Source: Branchipolynoe longqiensis
Lineage: Eukaryota; Annelida; Polychaeta; Phyllodocida; Polynoidae
Direction: 5' to 3'
Assembly (NCBI GenBank): GCA_030323885.1
Contig: CM059198.1
Span: forward strand, 77,994,931-78,058,930
DNA length: 64,000 bases
Below, in pieces: positions 45,783 to 56,018 of this stretch (the first letter of the stretch is position 1; each line of letters opens with the position of its first letter). The position numbers and the translations under genes are program-made. Under the pieces are notes generated by a model. It did no database searches and was not told the DNA's origin. It was given only the letters and a program-made list of their open reading frames with translations.

Positions 45783-46311
45783 ATCCTTGCACGGAGAAGG
45801 GTGGATCTGCCACACCGCCACATATTTTATGTCACTATGACAACATTTTTACATGATTATCACATTTTTATATCTTACCACTGTCTAATGTCATTGTAAA
45901 TATGTTTATTGTATTCATTGACCACGAACACATCAATAAATAAGCAATTAGTGCATGTCTAGCCATCAATAGAAATAGAGATATACCATGAAATGTGTCG
46001 AAATGGCGGCCATTTTGAAAAATACCTGAAAAACATAGTTTGCACATTTTTACCAGAGGAAACTTTGTGTATGTCAATCATTACGTACCAGTGGTTCTAT
46101 TTATACTGTAATAGCTTCTGTTGAAGTGTTGTCTAGGTCAAACCCTAAAATAACTATACTCTAAGTATGCAACACTAGTGTGATTGTTTAGTGTTCTAGT
46201 AACACGGCTAGGAAGAGGGATAGCAGAACTGTGTTAGCAACTGTGATGTAAGTTCCAACATGGCTTCCTTCCCGTGAGAGGTATTGTCAGTGAAAGGCCT
46301 CAGCCTTGTCT
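45783..46311. other. Unassigned stretch
   Basis: No gene; one GATGGCGGCCATTTTG-like motif near 46004. Confidence 0.35.
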
Positions 46312-46512
46312 ATGCCGAACCTCTCTAACTCGACCAGGGAACCGACTTCAAATCGTCGATTTATAGAAGTGGTTGGTTCAGGGAGTTTCTTTTAATCATA
46401 ACAAAGGTGTCTTATGGGCAATCGTTCGGGACCCAAATAAAGCGATCGATATACTCATATAGGGGAGTGGTGGATCTGTGGAGGTGATCGGTTGGATATG
46501 TTTTACTGTACT
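46312..46512. mobile_element. pogo/Tigger-like MITE, copy 3 (opposite orientation)
   Basis: The right end is the complement of TAGTACAGTAAAACATATCC, with GGGACCCAAATAAAGCGATC inside, matching copies 1 and 2 in reverse. The left end CCGAACCTCTCTAACTCGAC is degraded. Confidence 0.72.
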
Positions 46513-46519
46513 ACCAAGT

Positions 46520-46820
46520 GGACCACATGAAGATCTGACGATCGTAAAAAGACACACACAGGAGTAGTACGGTCACGTTTCCATTCATCAGGTCTGGCCA
46601 AAACAATATTGCATGGCACAGTGAAAGGGGGGAGAAGACACGGCGGACAAAGGAGGAGATGGGAAGACAACATGAGGGAATAGACGCGGCTGGAGATCAC
46701 AAAGGGCCAGAGGGCAGTGGAGAACAGGACAGAAAATGGAGGAAAATGGATGCAAAGTCATCGGTGGTGCGTCAACGACCGTTGCGATTCAAGGATTGAT
46801 TGATTGATTGATATTGTCCC
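46520..46820 (+). pseudogene. LINE C-terminal remnant ending in ATTG repeats
   Basis: One frame reads GGQRRRWEDNMRE, a stop in place of the expected Trp, then TRLEITKGQRAVENRT. This is the conserved RTE-type tail (RGRxxxRWEDN..EWT). The element ends in (ATTG)n at about 46795-46812. Confidence 0.65.
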
Positions 46821-46839
46821 GGGGGTGATTAAACAAAAA

Positions 46840-47000
46840 AAGTATGCCTAGAATAGGATTCGAACCCACACATCTTGCAATTCCAGGAATAGGGTACTAA
46901 CCATTATACTATCTAGGCTCCGTCATGCAATCACCGTATCCATGCCGTCATGTCTATGTGGCTCCTTGTCTGACATGTGAGTGCAGACTACTAGAGTAGT
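46840..47000 (-). mobile_element. SINE family 2 fragment
   Basis: GATTCGAACCCACACATCTT, CTAACCATTATACTATCTAG, and CTATGTGGCTCCTTGTCTGA. Confidence 0.75.
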
Positions 47001-47092
47001 GCTGGTTAATGTGGTAAAGCAGGTAGTATTTGGGATTAGGGATAGTTCAATCATACATAGGGAACAGCCTAAGAGTGGGTACCGGACGCGGT

Positions 47093-47258
47093 AGCCGAAT
47101 CGGTAGAGCACAGGCTTCCCGTGCGGAAGGGAAGGAGTTCGAATCTCATCCGAGTAAAACCGATGACTTAGAAAATGGATACTTGTGAGTACCTAGCTTG
47201 GAGCTTGACATTAGTAGGATAGAGCAAGGACTGGTCAGCTCAGTGTCAGGAAAAGGTG
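47093..47258 (+). mobile_element. SINE family 1, 5' half, cut by a LINE insertion
   Basis: A very clean type-A head: CGGACGCGGTAGCCGAATCG, GTAGAGCACAGGCTTCCCGT, GGAGTTCGAATCTCATCC. The copy stops at CAGTGTCAGGAAAAGGTG and resumes after the LINE at about 48197. Confidence 0.88.
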
Positions 47259-48196
47259 CATGTATAAATAGAATTATACAAAAAGTAAACCACAAACTGT
47301 GGCTATTTGCAAAGCTAAGAGACTACATGACACAAGAAATGTCAATACAAATCTTCAAGGGCATGGTGCTCCCCTATTTTGACTATGGAGATGTAAACTA
47401 CATGGGTGCGAGAAAAGAACTACTAAAAAAACTGCAAACACTGCAGAACAGAGCCCTAAAAATCTGTCTAAGAGTAGACAAGCTGCACCCAACCTATGAC
47501 ATACACAAAAGAACCAAAGTGAAACTACTAGAAAATAGGAGAATAATTCATTTGAAAACATTAGCATATAGCTATAGTCAAAACATTAAACTTCTAACAA
47601 AACCACAAAGGGCTACTAGAGCAAATAATGCGCCACTACTAAAGCAGACCAGAAGCCAAATAAAAGCTCATGAGAGAAGCACGCTGGAAATGGCTGCCAA
47701 GGTGTGGAATGCCCAAATGCTAAATGAACGACAAATTCCTGACCTAAAAACTTACAAAAAATATCTGTGCAAAATAAGGCTAGGAAACCCCCAGTAAACT
47801 GCACTGCAAAGGGGCATGTGATATGTCACGGCCCACCAGCAGGATGCCCAATGGAAGGTAACCATGCCAAAAGTAGCCAGATAACACACCACACAGCTAC
47901 GTACAAGCCTATGATATGTAAGTAGGAGTAGGCTAGTCTAGTAATAAGAGTAGACAAATAAATACATATATACCAAGAAAATCCAAAAAAAACTAACATA
48001 GGCTACTAACCATACCAACCAATTATCTATCTGCTACTGAAATGCAGGCAATCAAATACCTTATCAGCAGCCACTGTGTGGTAAGATAACACCAACACTA
48101 CAACTGGCCAGCATTGAAAACAAGCCTGGGTACCCGGGCTTATATGCTATGGACAGTATAAATACAGCCTCAATAAAAACAAAATATATAAAAAAA
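47259..48196 (+). mobile_element. LINE family A, 5'-truncated, nested in a SINE
   Basis: Starts at NRIIQKVNHKLWLFAKLRDYM and ends in the family 3' terminus (CAACACTACAACTGGCCAGC, GGGTACCCGGGC hairpin, CAGCCTCAATAAAAAC). The flanking SINE halves join in the correct order, and AAGGTG/AATGTG may be the target duplication. Confidence 0.87.
47265..47797 (+). pseudogene. LINE A RT C-terminal part
   Basis: About 175 codons from NRIIQKVNHKLWLFAKLRDY to KTYKKYLCKIRLGNPQ and stop. Open and nearly identical to the two antisense copies at 7.5-8.8 kb, but without those copies' small deletion before WLFAKL. The N-terminal part of the open frame (47198-47258) is SINE sequence. It lacks the RT palm. Confidence 0.85.
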
Positions 48197-48342
48197 ATGT
48201 GTGGAATATTAGGTCATGGTGGTGGTGACATGGTATCCCAGTGAGGCAGCACTATAAAGTCACCATGTGTACACAATGTCATAAGTCCGTATCCATCCGC
48301 ACATGACCTTAGACGCTGCCAATATGTAAAACAACAACCAGA
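48197..48342 (+). mobile_element. SINE family 1, 3' half after the nested LINE
   Basis: GGAATATTAGGTCATGGTGG, CCAGTGAGGCAGCACTATAA, ACATGACCTTAGACGCTGCC, then AAAACAACAACC. Confidence 0.85.
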
Positions 48343-48464
48343 CCTTGCTCTATCCTAGTATTGCAGAGTGCCAGGTGAGGTGGTGACAAGAATCAATTTG
48401 GCAAGTCATTGGTTTGACTCGGCTGGGATTCGAACTCCCGACCTTCCGTGCAGCTGACTTGGCT
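48343..48464 (-). mobile_element. SINE family 1 head fragment
   Basis: GACCTTGCTCTATCCTAGTA through GGGATTCGAACTCCCGACCT. It abuts the preceding copy head-out. Confidence 0.75.
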
Positions 48465-48649
48465 GGAGTGTGTGTGGGGGGGGGGGCACTGACTGGAATC
48501 CTTGGGCAGACCCTGGGGAGTCTCACAGCCTTGTGGGCTAATCAAACATGGCGACCGGAAGTAACTGGGAGTAACCGGAAGTAGGATCTGCCCGGGGAGA
48601 CAGGAGCTGTCTATGCCTTTCCAACATGTTGACAATACAGGAACCCTCC

Positions 48650-50585
48650 CCCCCTGTTGGGGAGGTGTGTGGGTGAGGCGCAGATGTGGTGTGTGTGGGT
48701 GAGGCACAGATATGGGTGTGTGTGAGGCACAGATGAGGGTGTGTGTGGGCGAGGTGCAGATGTGGGCTGTGTGGATGAGGCATATATGTGGGTGTGTGTG
48801 GGTGAGGCACAGATGTGGGTGTGTGTGAGGCACAGATGAGGGGGTGTGTGGGCGAGGTGCAGATGTGGGCTGTGTGGATGAGGCACATATGTGGGTGTGT
48901 GTGGGTGAGGCACAGATGTGGGCTGTGTGTGGGTAAGGCGCAGATGTGGGTGTGTGTGGGTGAGGCACAGATGTGGGTGTGTGTGAGGCACAGATGAGGG
49001 TGTGTGTGGGCGAGGCGCAGATGCGGGCTGTGTGGATGAGGCACATATGTGGGTGTGTGTGGGTGAGGCACAGATGTGGGCTGTGTGTGGGTAAGGCGCA
49101 GATGTGGGTGTGTGTGGGTGAGGCACAGATGTGTGTGTGTGTGAGGCACAGATGAGGGTGTGTGTGGGTGAGGCACAGATGTGGGCTGTGTGTGGGTTAG
49201 GCACAGATGTGGGTGTGTGTGTGAGGCGCAGATGTGGGTGTGTGTGGGTGAGGCACGGATGTGTGTGTGTGGGTGATGCACAGATGAGGGGGTGTGTGGG
49301 CGAGGCGCAGATGTGGGCTGTGTGGATGAGGCATATATGTGGAGGTGTGTGGGTGAGGCACAGATGTGGGTGTGTGTGGGTGATGCACAGATGTGGGTGT
49401 GTGTGGGTATTGCATATATGTGGCGGTGTGTGGGTGAGGCATAGATGTAGGTGTGTGTGGGTGAGGTGCAGATGTGGGGGTGTGTGGTTGAGGCACATAT
49501 ATTTGGGTGTGTGTGGGTGTGTGGGTGAGGCATGGATGTGGGTGTGTGTGGATGAGGCACATATGTGGGTGAGTGCGAGTGAGGCGTATATGTGTGTGTG
49601 AGGCATATATATGTGTGTGTGTGGGTGAGGCGTATATGTGGAGGTGTGCGGCTGAGGCATAGATGTGGGTGTGTGTGGGTGAGGCGTATATGTGGGTGTG
49701 TGTGGGTGAGGAGTATATGTGGGTGTGTGTGGGTGAGGCGCAGATGTGGAGGTTTGTGGGTGAGGCATAGATATGTGTGTGTGTGTGGGTGAGGTATGTA
49801 TGTGGGGGTGTGGGTGTGTAGGTGAGGCATATATGTGGAGGTGTGTGGGAGAGGCATAGATGTGAGGATGTGTGGGTGAGGTGTAGATGTGTGTGTGGGT
49901 GAGGCATGTATGTGGGGGGTGTGGGTGTGTAGGTGAGGCATATATGTGGAGGTGTGTTGGAGAGGCATAGATGTGAGGATGTGTGGGTGAGGTGTAGATG
50001 TGTGTGTGGGTGAGGCATGTATGTGGGGGGTGTGGGTGTGTAGGTGAGGCATATATGTGGAGGTGTGTGGGAGAGGCATAGATGTGAGGATGTGTGGGTG
50101 AGGTGTAGATGTGTGTGTGGGGGGGATGCTTAGATGTGGAGGTGTGTGGGTGAGGCATAGATGTGGCAGTGTGTGGCTGAGGCATACGAGTGGTGGTGTG
50201 TGGGAGAGGCATACCTGTGGGGGGGTGGGTGAGGCATACATATGGGTGTGTGTGGGTGAGGCATATATGTGGGGGTGTGTGGATGAGGCATAGATCTGGG
50301 TGTGTGGGTGACGCGTCAATGTGGTGGTGTGTGGGTGAGGCATAGATATGGAGGTCTGTGGGTGAGGCGTAGATGTCGAGGCGTGTGGGTGAGGCGTAGA
50401 TGTGTGTGTGTGTGGGTGAGGCATAGATGTGGAGGTGTGTGGGTGAGGCGCAGGTCTGGAGGTGGGTGGGTGAAGTGTTGATGTAGAGGTGTGTGGTTGA
50501 GGCATAGATGTGGAGGCGTGTGGTTGAGGCATAGATGTGGGGGGTGTGGGTGAGGCGTAGATGTGATGGTTTGATGGTGTACCAA
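48650..50585. repeat. 27-bp GT-rich array with about 158-bp higher-order units
   Basis: The unit GTGTGTGGGTGAGGCACAGA..TGTGGGT is 27 bp (9 codons), with 24- and 31-bp variants. Blocks between 48815 and 49150 repeat at 158 bp, and blocks at 49860-50110 at about 119 bp. Two - strand frames stay open for 664 and 685 codons, and the + strand also has long frames, so they are compositional (THTHICASP-type repeats). Confidence 0.95.
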
Positions 50586-50837
50586 CTAATATAGTTTACT
50601 AAATAAATTCTATCAATTATTAATGAAACATTTCTTTTTCTATGGGAAGTTGTTTCCCTTGACCACAAATATATGGTTCTGAGCTTTCTAATTTAATGAG
50701 TGTCTATTGGCACATAATTGATTGTCTGCTTTTACATGTAAAAGCAATGGCTTGAACAAAAAACAAACATTTCTCGCAGTGAATATGGCCTATGCTGCCG
50801 ACATGGCGTAAAGCAACCACCAATCAATCAATCAATC

Positions 50838-50995
50838 AACCCTATCCACACCTACGTGTCTATGTGGCTCCTTGCCTGAGAGGTCAGTCTATTACATTCA
50901 ATTCCCCTGGAATTGTAAGTCTTGTAAATGCTTTACTTCCATTACTAGGGTGATTGCATCAGGGAGCCTACATAGAGTAACGGTTAGCACACTGT
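50838..50995 (-). mobile_element. SINE family 2 fragments, two orientations
   Basis: 50838-50940 is reverse (CTATGTGGCTCCTTGCCTGA, CCCCTGGAATTGTAAGTC); 50941-50995 is forward (AGGGTGATTGCATCAGGGAG, ACGGTTAGCACACTG). A short ATCA microsatellite (50817-50837) precedes them. Confidence 0.65.
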
Positions 50996-51084
50996 GCATC
51001 ACTGCCAACCCACACCACAAACATGTGAAGAGTTTACGTCCACAAACCGACAAGCGCCATTTGAGCCGAAATGAAACCATTTAA

Positions 51085-51335
51085 TTTTTGTTTTTTACTA
51101 AGGTGTATTTTAATTATCGAATAATATCTCGTCAGCGCCAGAGCACTGGTCTTCCAGCCATTCAGTACAATTCCTTGACACATAAATGAAACTACTATCA
51201 GGTGTAATAGTAACTACATGCAAATTTTTTGATACTAAAAGTATTATACATTTGATAAATTCCGTATCAGCTGTAGTAGTAACTATGTACAATTCCAGTC
51301 CAATAAAAGTATCATGCATTCAGTGAATATTTATT
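51085..51335 (-). mobile_element. Dispersed repeat family D fragment
   Basis: GCGCCAGAGCACTGGTCTTCC and the following ATTCAGTACAATTCC match the family end. Two internal stretches (GTAATAGTAACTACATGC and GTAGTAGTAACTATGTAC) form a local duplication. Confidence 0.6.
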
Positions 51336-52759
51336 GCATGGTTCTAGAATTGTCTTTAAACATTTATTTCCTTCTTTCCTTTTTTGTAAAGAAATATATA
51401 AAAAATAATATACCTATTTTCAAATACATACACAGTATATATGCAAATCAGTGGATTTAATCACAATTAATAGTCTGCTATTTAGTAAATACCTACACTG
51501 ATTTGCCCATAAATGTAAGTCATTTTAGACTGAAGGATATCGTATGATGGTGACAGGAAAGAGTTAAGTAAATCAGAACACTGTATAATATTACTGAATG
51601 CCTGGCCACGTTTGGGACACCAGATAATACTACAGAAACTCTCCCCTTCATATCACTTGTCTATCAACTCATTAACCAATGCTAAGGAAGAATGAAGACA
51701 AGACACAGATAAACAGTGGAGAAGTTGTACTTTACTAACACCAACTCCTGTCCACCTACCAGTGACCTATCATCCACACCCCTTGCCTTCCAGCCACACA
51801 ATATCTCATCACTACTTTAGCCGGTATAGAAAGCAGTGCCTACAGCCCATGGGACAGGAGTCCTATGGCTGTGTACACACTCAATTAGAATAGATGAATT
51901 TTGATAGCATCAGACAGAGTGTCTGGGGTTCCTGCTCAAGAGTAGGTGTGTCTCACTCCAGAGCCAGGAGTAGGGTGATCTCTCTCCAGGGGGTCTGAAG
52001 CAGAGGCTAGAATTAAGATCTTGGTTTGAGGCTAGTGTGGTCAGAGGGCCAATGGGATGCAGGTGACTGGGCAGTCCACAGCCAGCCAATCAGGCACCTC
52101 CACAGTCAGGGTGGGTGGCACCCTCCCCCAGTAGGGGTGGCTGTCACTCAACCCAGCTGCAGGTGGTGCCCTGTGTGTATATGCAAATTATGCTGGTGGA
52201 CCTGCCCAGTGGTCCAGGAAGGGGGGGGGGGGGCAGGTAGCTATACAGTTACAATAGATCTCTGTCAAGATGGTCTTTTCTCCAATTGCACTTTTTACGG
52301 ATGCATAGAGAAACATTTCAGTAATCATATACTGTCTCTTATATAGGAACATATCTTCATTAATCTCAGGCATAATATATGAACATATATTTCACACAGC
52401 TTATATCATGTCATAATGGGAGTGGGATATTATTACTTTTAGTTTATATAACATCGTCCCCACTCCGGCACCCAAGACTAATAATGCTCTCTGCCAATAT
52501 ATAATTCTTAACCGAAAATCCGTATATTTTTACAACTGGATGTCAATGTGTATGATGTTAATTTTTGCAATACTGGTTGGTCCATTTATTTGGTTATTTT
52601 TAGTTCTTTGTTTTGTATGATTTGATGAATGGAATGGAGGTCTGAGTTTGTAGTGGGGATTTATATGTGACTGGTCTTGGGTCAATTTCAATAAAAATTG
52701 TAATTACGAGGTATGTAGTGGGGGTTGAAAGAGGTTTCAGCTAAAGCTGCCATCCGATA
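51336..52759. other. About 1.4 kb unassigned
   Basis: 51340-51560 is AT-rich. 51650-52240 is of more balanced composition but has no recognisable domain or splice-supported frame. A G-run lies at 52219-52230. Confidence 0.4.
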
Positions 52760-53195
52760 ATCTATTCTTTTTTTGTTAACGGAACTGAACACAGTGTGTT
52801 TGTTAACGGAACCCAACACAGTTTGTTTGTTAATGGAACGCAAGACAGTTTGTTTGTTAACGGAACCCAACACAGTTTGTTTGTTAACAGAACCCAATGC
52901 AGTTTGTTTGTTAACAAAATGCAACACAGTTTGTTTGTTAACAAAATGCAACACAGTTTGTTTGTTAATGGAACCCAATGCAGTTTGTGTGTTAACATAA
53001 CCCAACACAGTTTGTTTGTTAATGGAATCCCACACAGTTTGTTTGTTAATGGAACCCAACATAGTTTGTTTGTTAATGGAACCCAACACAGTTTGTTTGT
53101 TAACGGAACCCAACACAGTTTGTTTGTTAACGGAACCTAACACAGTTTGTTTGTTAACGGAACCCAACACAGTTTGTTTGTTAACGGAACCCACC
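52760..53195. repeat. 27-bp array, GTTTGTTTGTTAACGGAACC units, about 16 copies
   Basis: The unit also contains CAACACA and is 9 codons, so frames are open on both strands. Variants AATGGAACC, ACAAAATG and GAATCCCAC mark subtypes. GTTAAC sits in most units. Confidence 0.95.
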
Positions 53196-53546
53196 ACATC
53201 TCCTAATCCCATATAATGCATTTCCCGAAATGATATTGATAGACTTTAGCTGTAAAACATAACAAATAATTCTATTTTACAGAGAACAACTAAAATGGAT
53301 TTGTCTTTTTTTCTTGCGGCTGAACTCTTCATATGTGTTCTCTTTCCTTCGCTATTAATTCAACCCATGCTCATAACAAACTGCTAATAACATATAGTAT
53401 AGTGAAAGCTGAATGGTGGGATGTTTGCAATCTACAAACAGTTACAAGCCATAAACAAAAAGCAAGAAAACCTAAATTATCACTCAAACAAAATTCAGAA
53501 GATTTAAATCAAATTGGATTAATGCTGCCCAGCTGTAAAAACAAGT

Positions 53547-53758
53547 GAAGAGTTGACAGGTGCAAATCCTGGTAAACACCAATCAAAAATGCACTTTGAA
53601 TAACAGATTTTTATTCTAACTAATTCCATTTTCCTTATGATGGAGTAATGAACAAAAAAGCAGGAATGTAAACATATAAACTCTTTGAACATTTGATTCC
53701 AATGTTTATATCAATTATTGGATTAGGTTTACAGGGTTTTTGCCAGAGCTCTTCAAGT
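53547..53758. mobile_element. Palindromic MITE (family Y), copy 1
   Basis: TGAAGAGTTGACAGGTGCAA and CCTGGTAAACACCAATCAAA on the left are inverted in TTGGATTAGGTTTACAGGGT and TTTTGCCAGAGCTCTTCA on the right. About 212 bp, no coding. The second copy is at 63786-64000. Confidence 0.78.
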
Positions 53759-53854
53759 GTTAACACAGTTATGCACAGACTAAATACATTGATCACTAAA
53801 GAAAAACAACAATAAACTTCCTACATCGCCGTCCTAACGACGACTACTTGCAGC

Positions 53855-54135
53855 TTGAAGATGTGCTTACCTGCACGTGAATGATTGACAGGGACAGATG
53901 AAGATGTACTTACCTGAACGTGAATGATTGACAGGGACAGATGAAGATGTACTTACCTGCACGTGAATGATTGACAGGAACAGATGAAGATGTACTTACC
54001 TGCACGTGAATGATTTACAGGGACAGATGAAGATGTACCTAGCTGAACTTCGCTGATTGACAGGGACAGCCAATGATGTACTTACCTGCAAGCGAATGAA
54101 TGACAGGGGCAGATGAAGATGTACTTACCTGAAAA
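53855..54135 (-). repeat. 43-bp array, each unit with a splice-junction-like CAG|GTAAGT on the - strand
   Basis: Seven units. The + strand ACTTACCTG (the complement of CAGGTAAGT) sits at 53908, 53951, 53994, 54080 and 54123, with variants at 53865 (GCTTACCTG) and 54037 (ACCTAGCTG), exactly 43 bp apart. At the last site the - strand reads TTCCTTTTCTTTTTCAG|GTAAGT, a strong acceptor directly followed by a donor. Other units have TCATTCACGTGCAG|GTAAGT, with a weaker pyrimidine tract. Confidence 0.9.
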
Positions 54136-54794
54136 AGAAAAGGAACATGATATTAGAAATGGACTGTGAGCAAGTGTGTGAGAAATGCCGACTAAATCCA
54201 CTCTGCCCATTTGTTAATTAAACATCAATCAATCAATCCAATTACTGATTCTCAGAATATGATTCCTTGCAGACACCTCTCATCCTGACTCAGTTACCGT
54301 CACTAATGAATTTGACACATGTTGATACGTTGTAAGACTTTCCTCCAGAGTATGCAAACGGCTGTACGGTACTTCAGTGGGCAAGCACTATACAGTTTCA
54401 TGTCTGTGCTTGCTGTAAGAAAGGTGTTTGCCACCCCCTTGATATTACCTCAGATATTGCTAGGATACTAAACTCCAATGACTGGTAAAAAACACATCAG
54501 AAGGTCTGGAAGTTATGACAAGCTTCTGAAATTTTCAACTGATATATATATATAAATGCTTACTACAGTACAAAATGAGGAGACAATACAAGAACTCTCG
54601 GGCGCAAGTGACAGTGTAGCGTCCAGGATAGAGGCGCACCGGGGTGGAGACCCCGGTCACATGGTCAGAGGGGGGGGGGGGCATACAACAAGTAAGCCAC
54701 ACCATCCATATTAGGGTAGGAAATAAACATATAATCCCTTACGTGCATTTATACTCGCATAATGCTTATACATCACATATATATATACATATAC
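54136..54794. other. Unassigned stretch with small repeats
   Basis: A SINE 1 tail-like piece (TTGATATTACCTCAGATATT, CTAGGATACTAAACTCC) at 54439-54475, an ATCA repeat at 54222-54237, a TA run at 54540-54555 and a G-run at 54669-54680. Confidence 0.45.
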
Positions 54795-55215
54795 AGTATA
54801 ACCCCGTGAAACCAAACTTGGAGGGACCGTAGAAATTTGTTTGGATTAACAGATCATTGGTTTAACCAAGCTTTGGCTTCGACTTTCACTTGCCTTTGGC
54901 AAAAATGCAGGTGCATTATGAATGTAATATACAATGTTTGTGTATGCCTTGATTATTGTTTTTTATGTATATAGAGTATAACCCCATTAAACCAAGCTCG
55001 GTTAAACCAAATGATCGGTTTATCCAAACCTTTTTCGGTGGCCCTGCAAAATTCTACCATTTATCATATAAACAAAGTTGGTGGGATCTCAGATCACCCT
55101 ATAGCCACATGAAAGTTTGGTTTAACCGTATTGGATGTGGCCTGGGGTCCGACAATTTTGTTTGGATTAACCGATAATTTCGATTAACTGACTTCGGTTG
55201 AACCAACTTTTTTAT
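54795..55215. mobile_element. pogo/Tigger-like MITE pair
   Basis: CAGTATAACCCCGTGAAACC at 54795 and AGAGTATAACCCCATTAAAC at 54973 are two left-type ends. The right end GATTAACTGACTTCGGTTGA..ACC is their complement in outline. GGTTTAACCA and TTTGGATTAAC motifs recur inverted inside. Different from the copies at 16 and 38 kb. Confidence 0.6.
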
Positions 55216-55239
55216 ATGATAAATGGTACTATACATATG

Positions 55240-55249
55240 ACAAATGGTA

Positions 55250-55286
<37 letters not shown>

Positions 55287-55291
55287 TATAT
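55240..55291. repeat. TA microsatellite
   Basis: (TA)n leading into the palindrome. Confidence 0.9.
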
Positions 55292-55357
55292 ATAAATGTT
55301 AGTTTATGTAAAATAATATATATATATATATATTATTTTACATAAACTAACATTTAT
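55292..55357. repeat. Perfect 66-bp palindrome
   Basis: The arms start TAAATGTTAGTTTATGTAAA and end in the exact complement; the centre is a TA run. It could extrude as a cruciform. More TA-rich DNA follows to 55387. Confidence 0.93.
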
Positions 55358-55437
55358 TATATATAAGATATATAATATATAATATATGTGGACGGTGGCG
55401 CCCTTTCATGGAACCCTGTTATGTAGTTCAGTTTAAT

Positions 55438-55770
55438 TTGTTTGGGTTTTATATCCTGGCAACATCATAGGCCATATCAGGAGGATTGCTGAATTGTGAC
55501 TGACAGTGTGCACACATGGCAACTTTATAGTGCTGCTCCACTGGGAGACCAGGCCACTCTCAGCCTGACCGAATTTCCCATGCATGACATTATCCTGATA
55601 CTGAGCTAACCAGTCCTTACCCTCTCCTCATTACGTCGAGTGCCAGGTTAGGTAGCGACTGACAAGTATAAATTATGTAAGTCAACGCTTTGGCTTAACC
55701 GGGTTTTCGAACTCCCTACCTTCCGCACCCGAAATCTACACTCTTATTCAATTGCGCCACCACATCCGAT
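55438..55770 (-). mobile_element. SINE family 1
   Basis: GGGTTTTATATCCTGGCAAC to ATTGCGCCACCACATCCGAT, with a GTTTTCGAACTCCC B-box-like part. An A-run follows. Confidence 0.82.
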
Positions 55771-56018
55771 CTCAAAAAAAAAAAAATCTCAGCCATCACC
55801 CCAAAACAAAATGGAGAAGGTAGAGACCAAATTATTCTTCCAGATACCTGGCATTCATTCACCTGGGATTCCCCGTAGTCGAACAATGACGTCACTTCCG
55901 CCAACGTGGAATCTCCACGCGGCACAACGGGCAGGGACGGGAGATGCTGGAAGGGTGCCAAGCGTTAGTAAGCAGCGAGCACACTCTCCCAGCAGAGGCT
56001 AAGCAAGTCTGACTAGCA
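55771..56018. other. Unassigned
   Basis: No feature. CGGGCAGGGACGGGAGATGC near 55928 is locally GC-rich. Confidence 0.3.

Noticed and set aside
47100..47142. A functional tRNA gene (A-box and B-box present)
   Set aside because: The tRNA-like block continues into the SINE body, the arms do not close into a full cloverleaf by eye, and the same block recurs in many SINE copies.
48538..50668. Two - strand frames of 664 and 685 codons (His/Thr/Pro-rich)
   Set aside because: Both lie in the 27-bp GT/CA array in overlapping frames, and their non-array ends read through SINE and flanking DNA.
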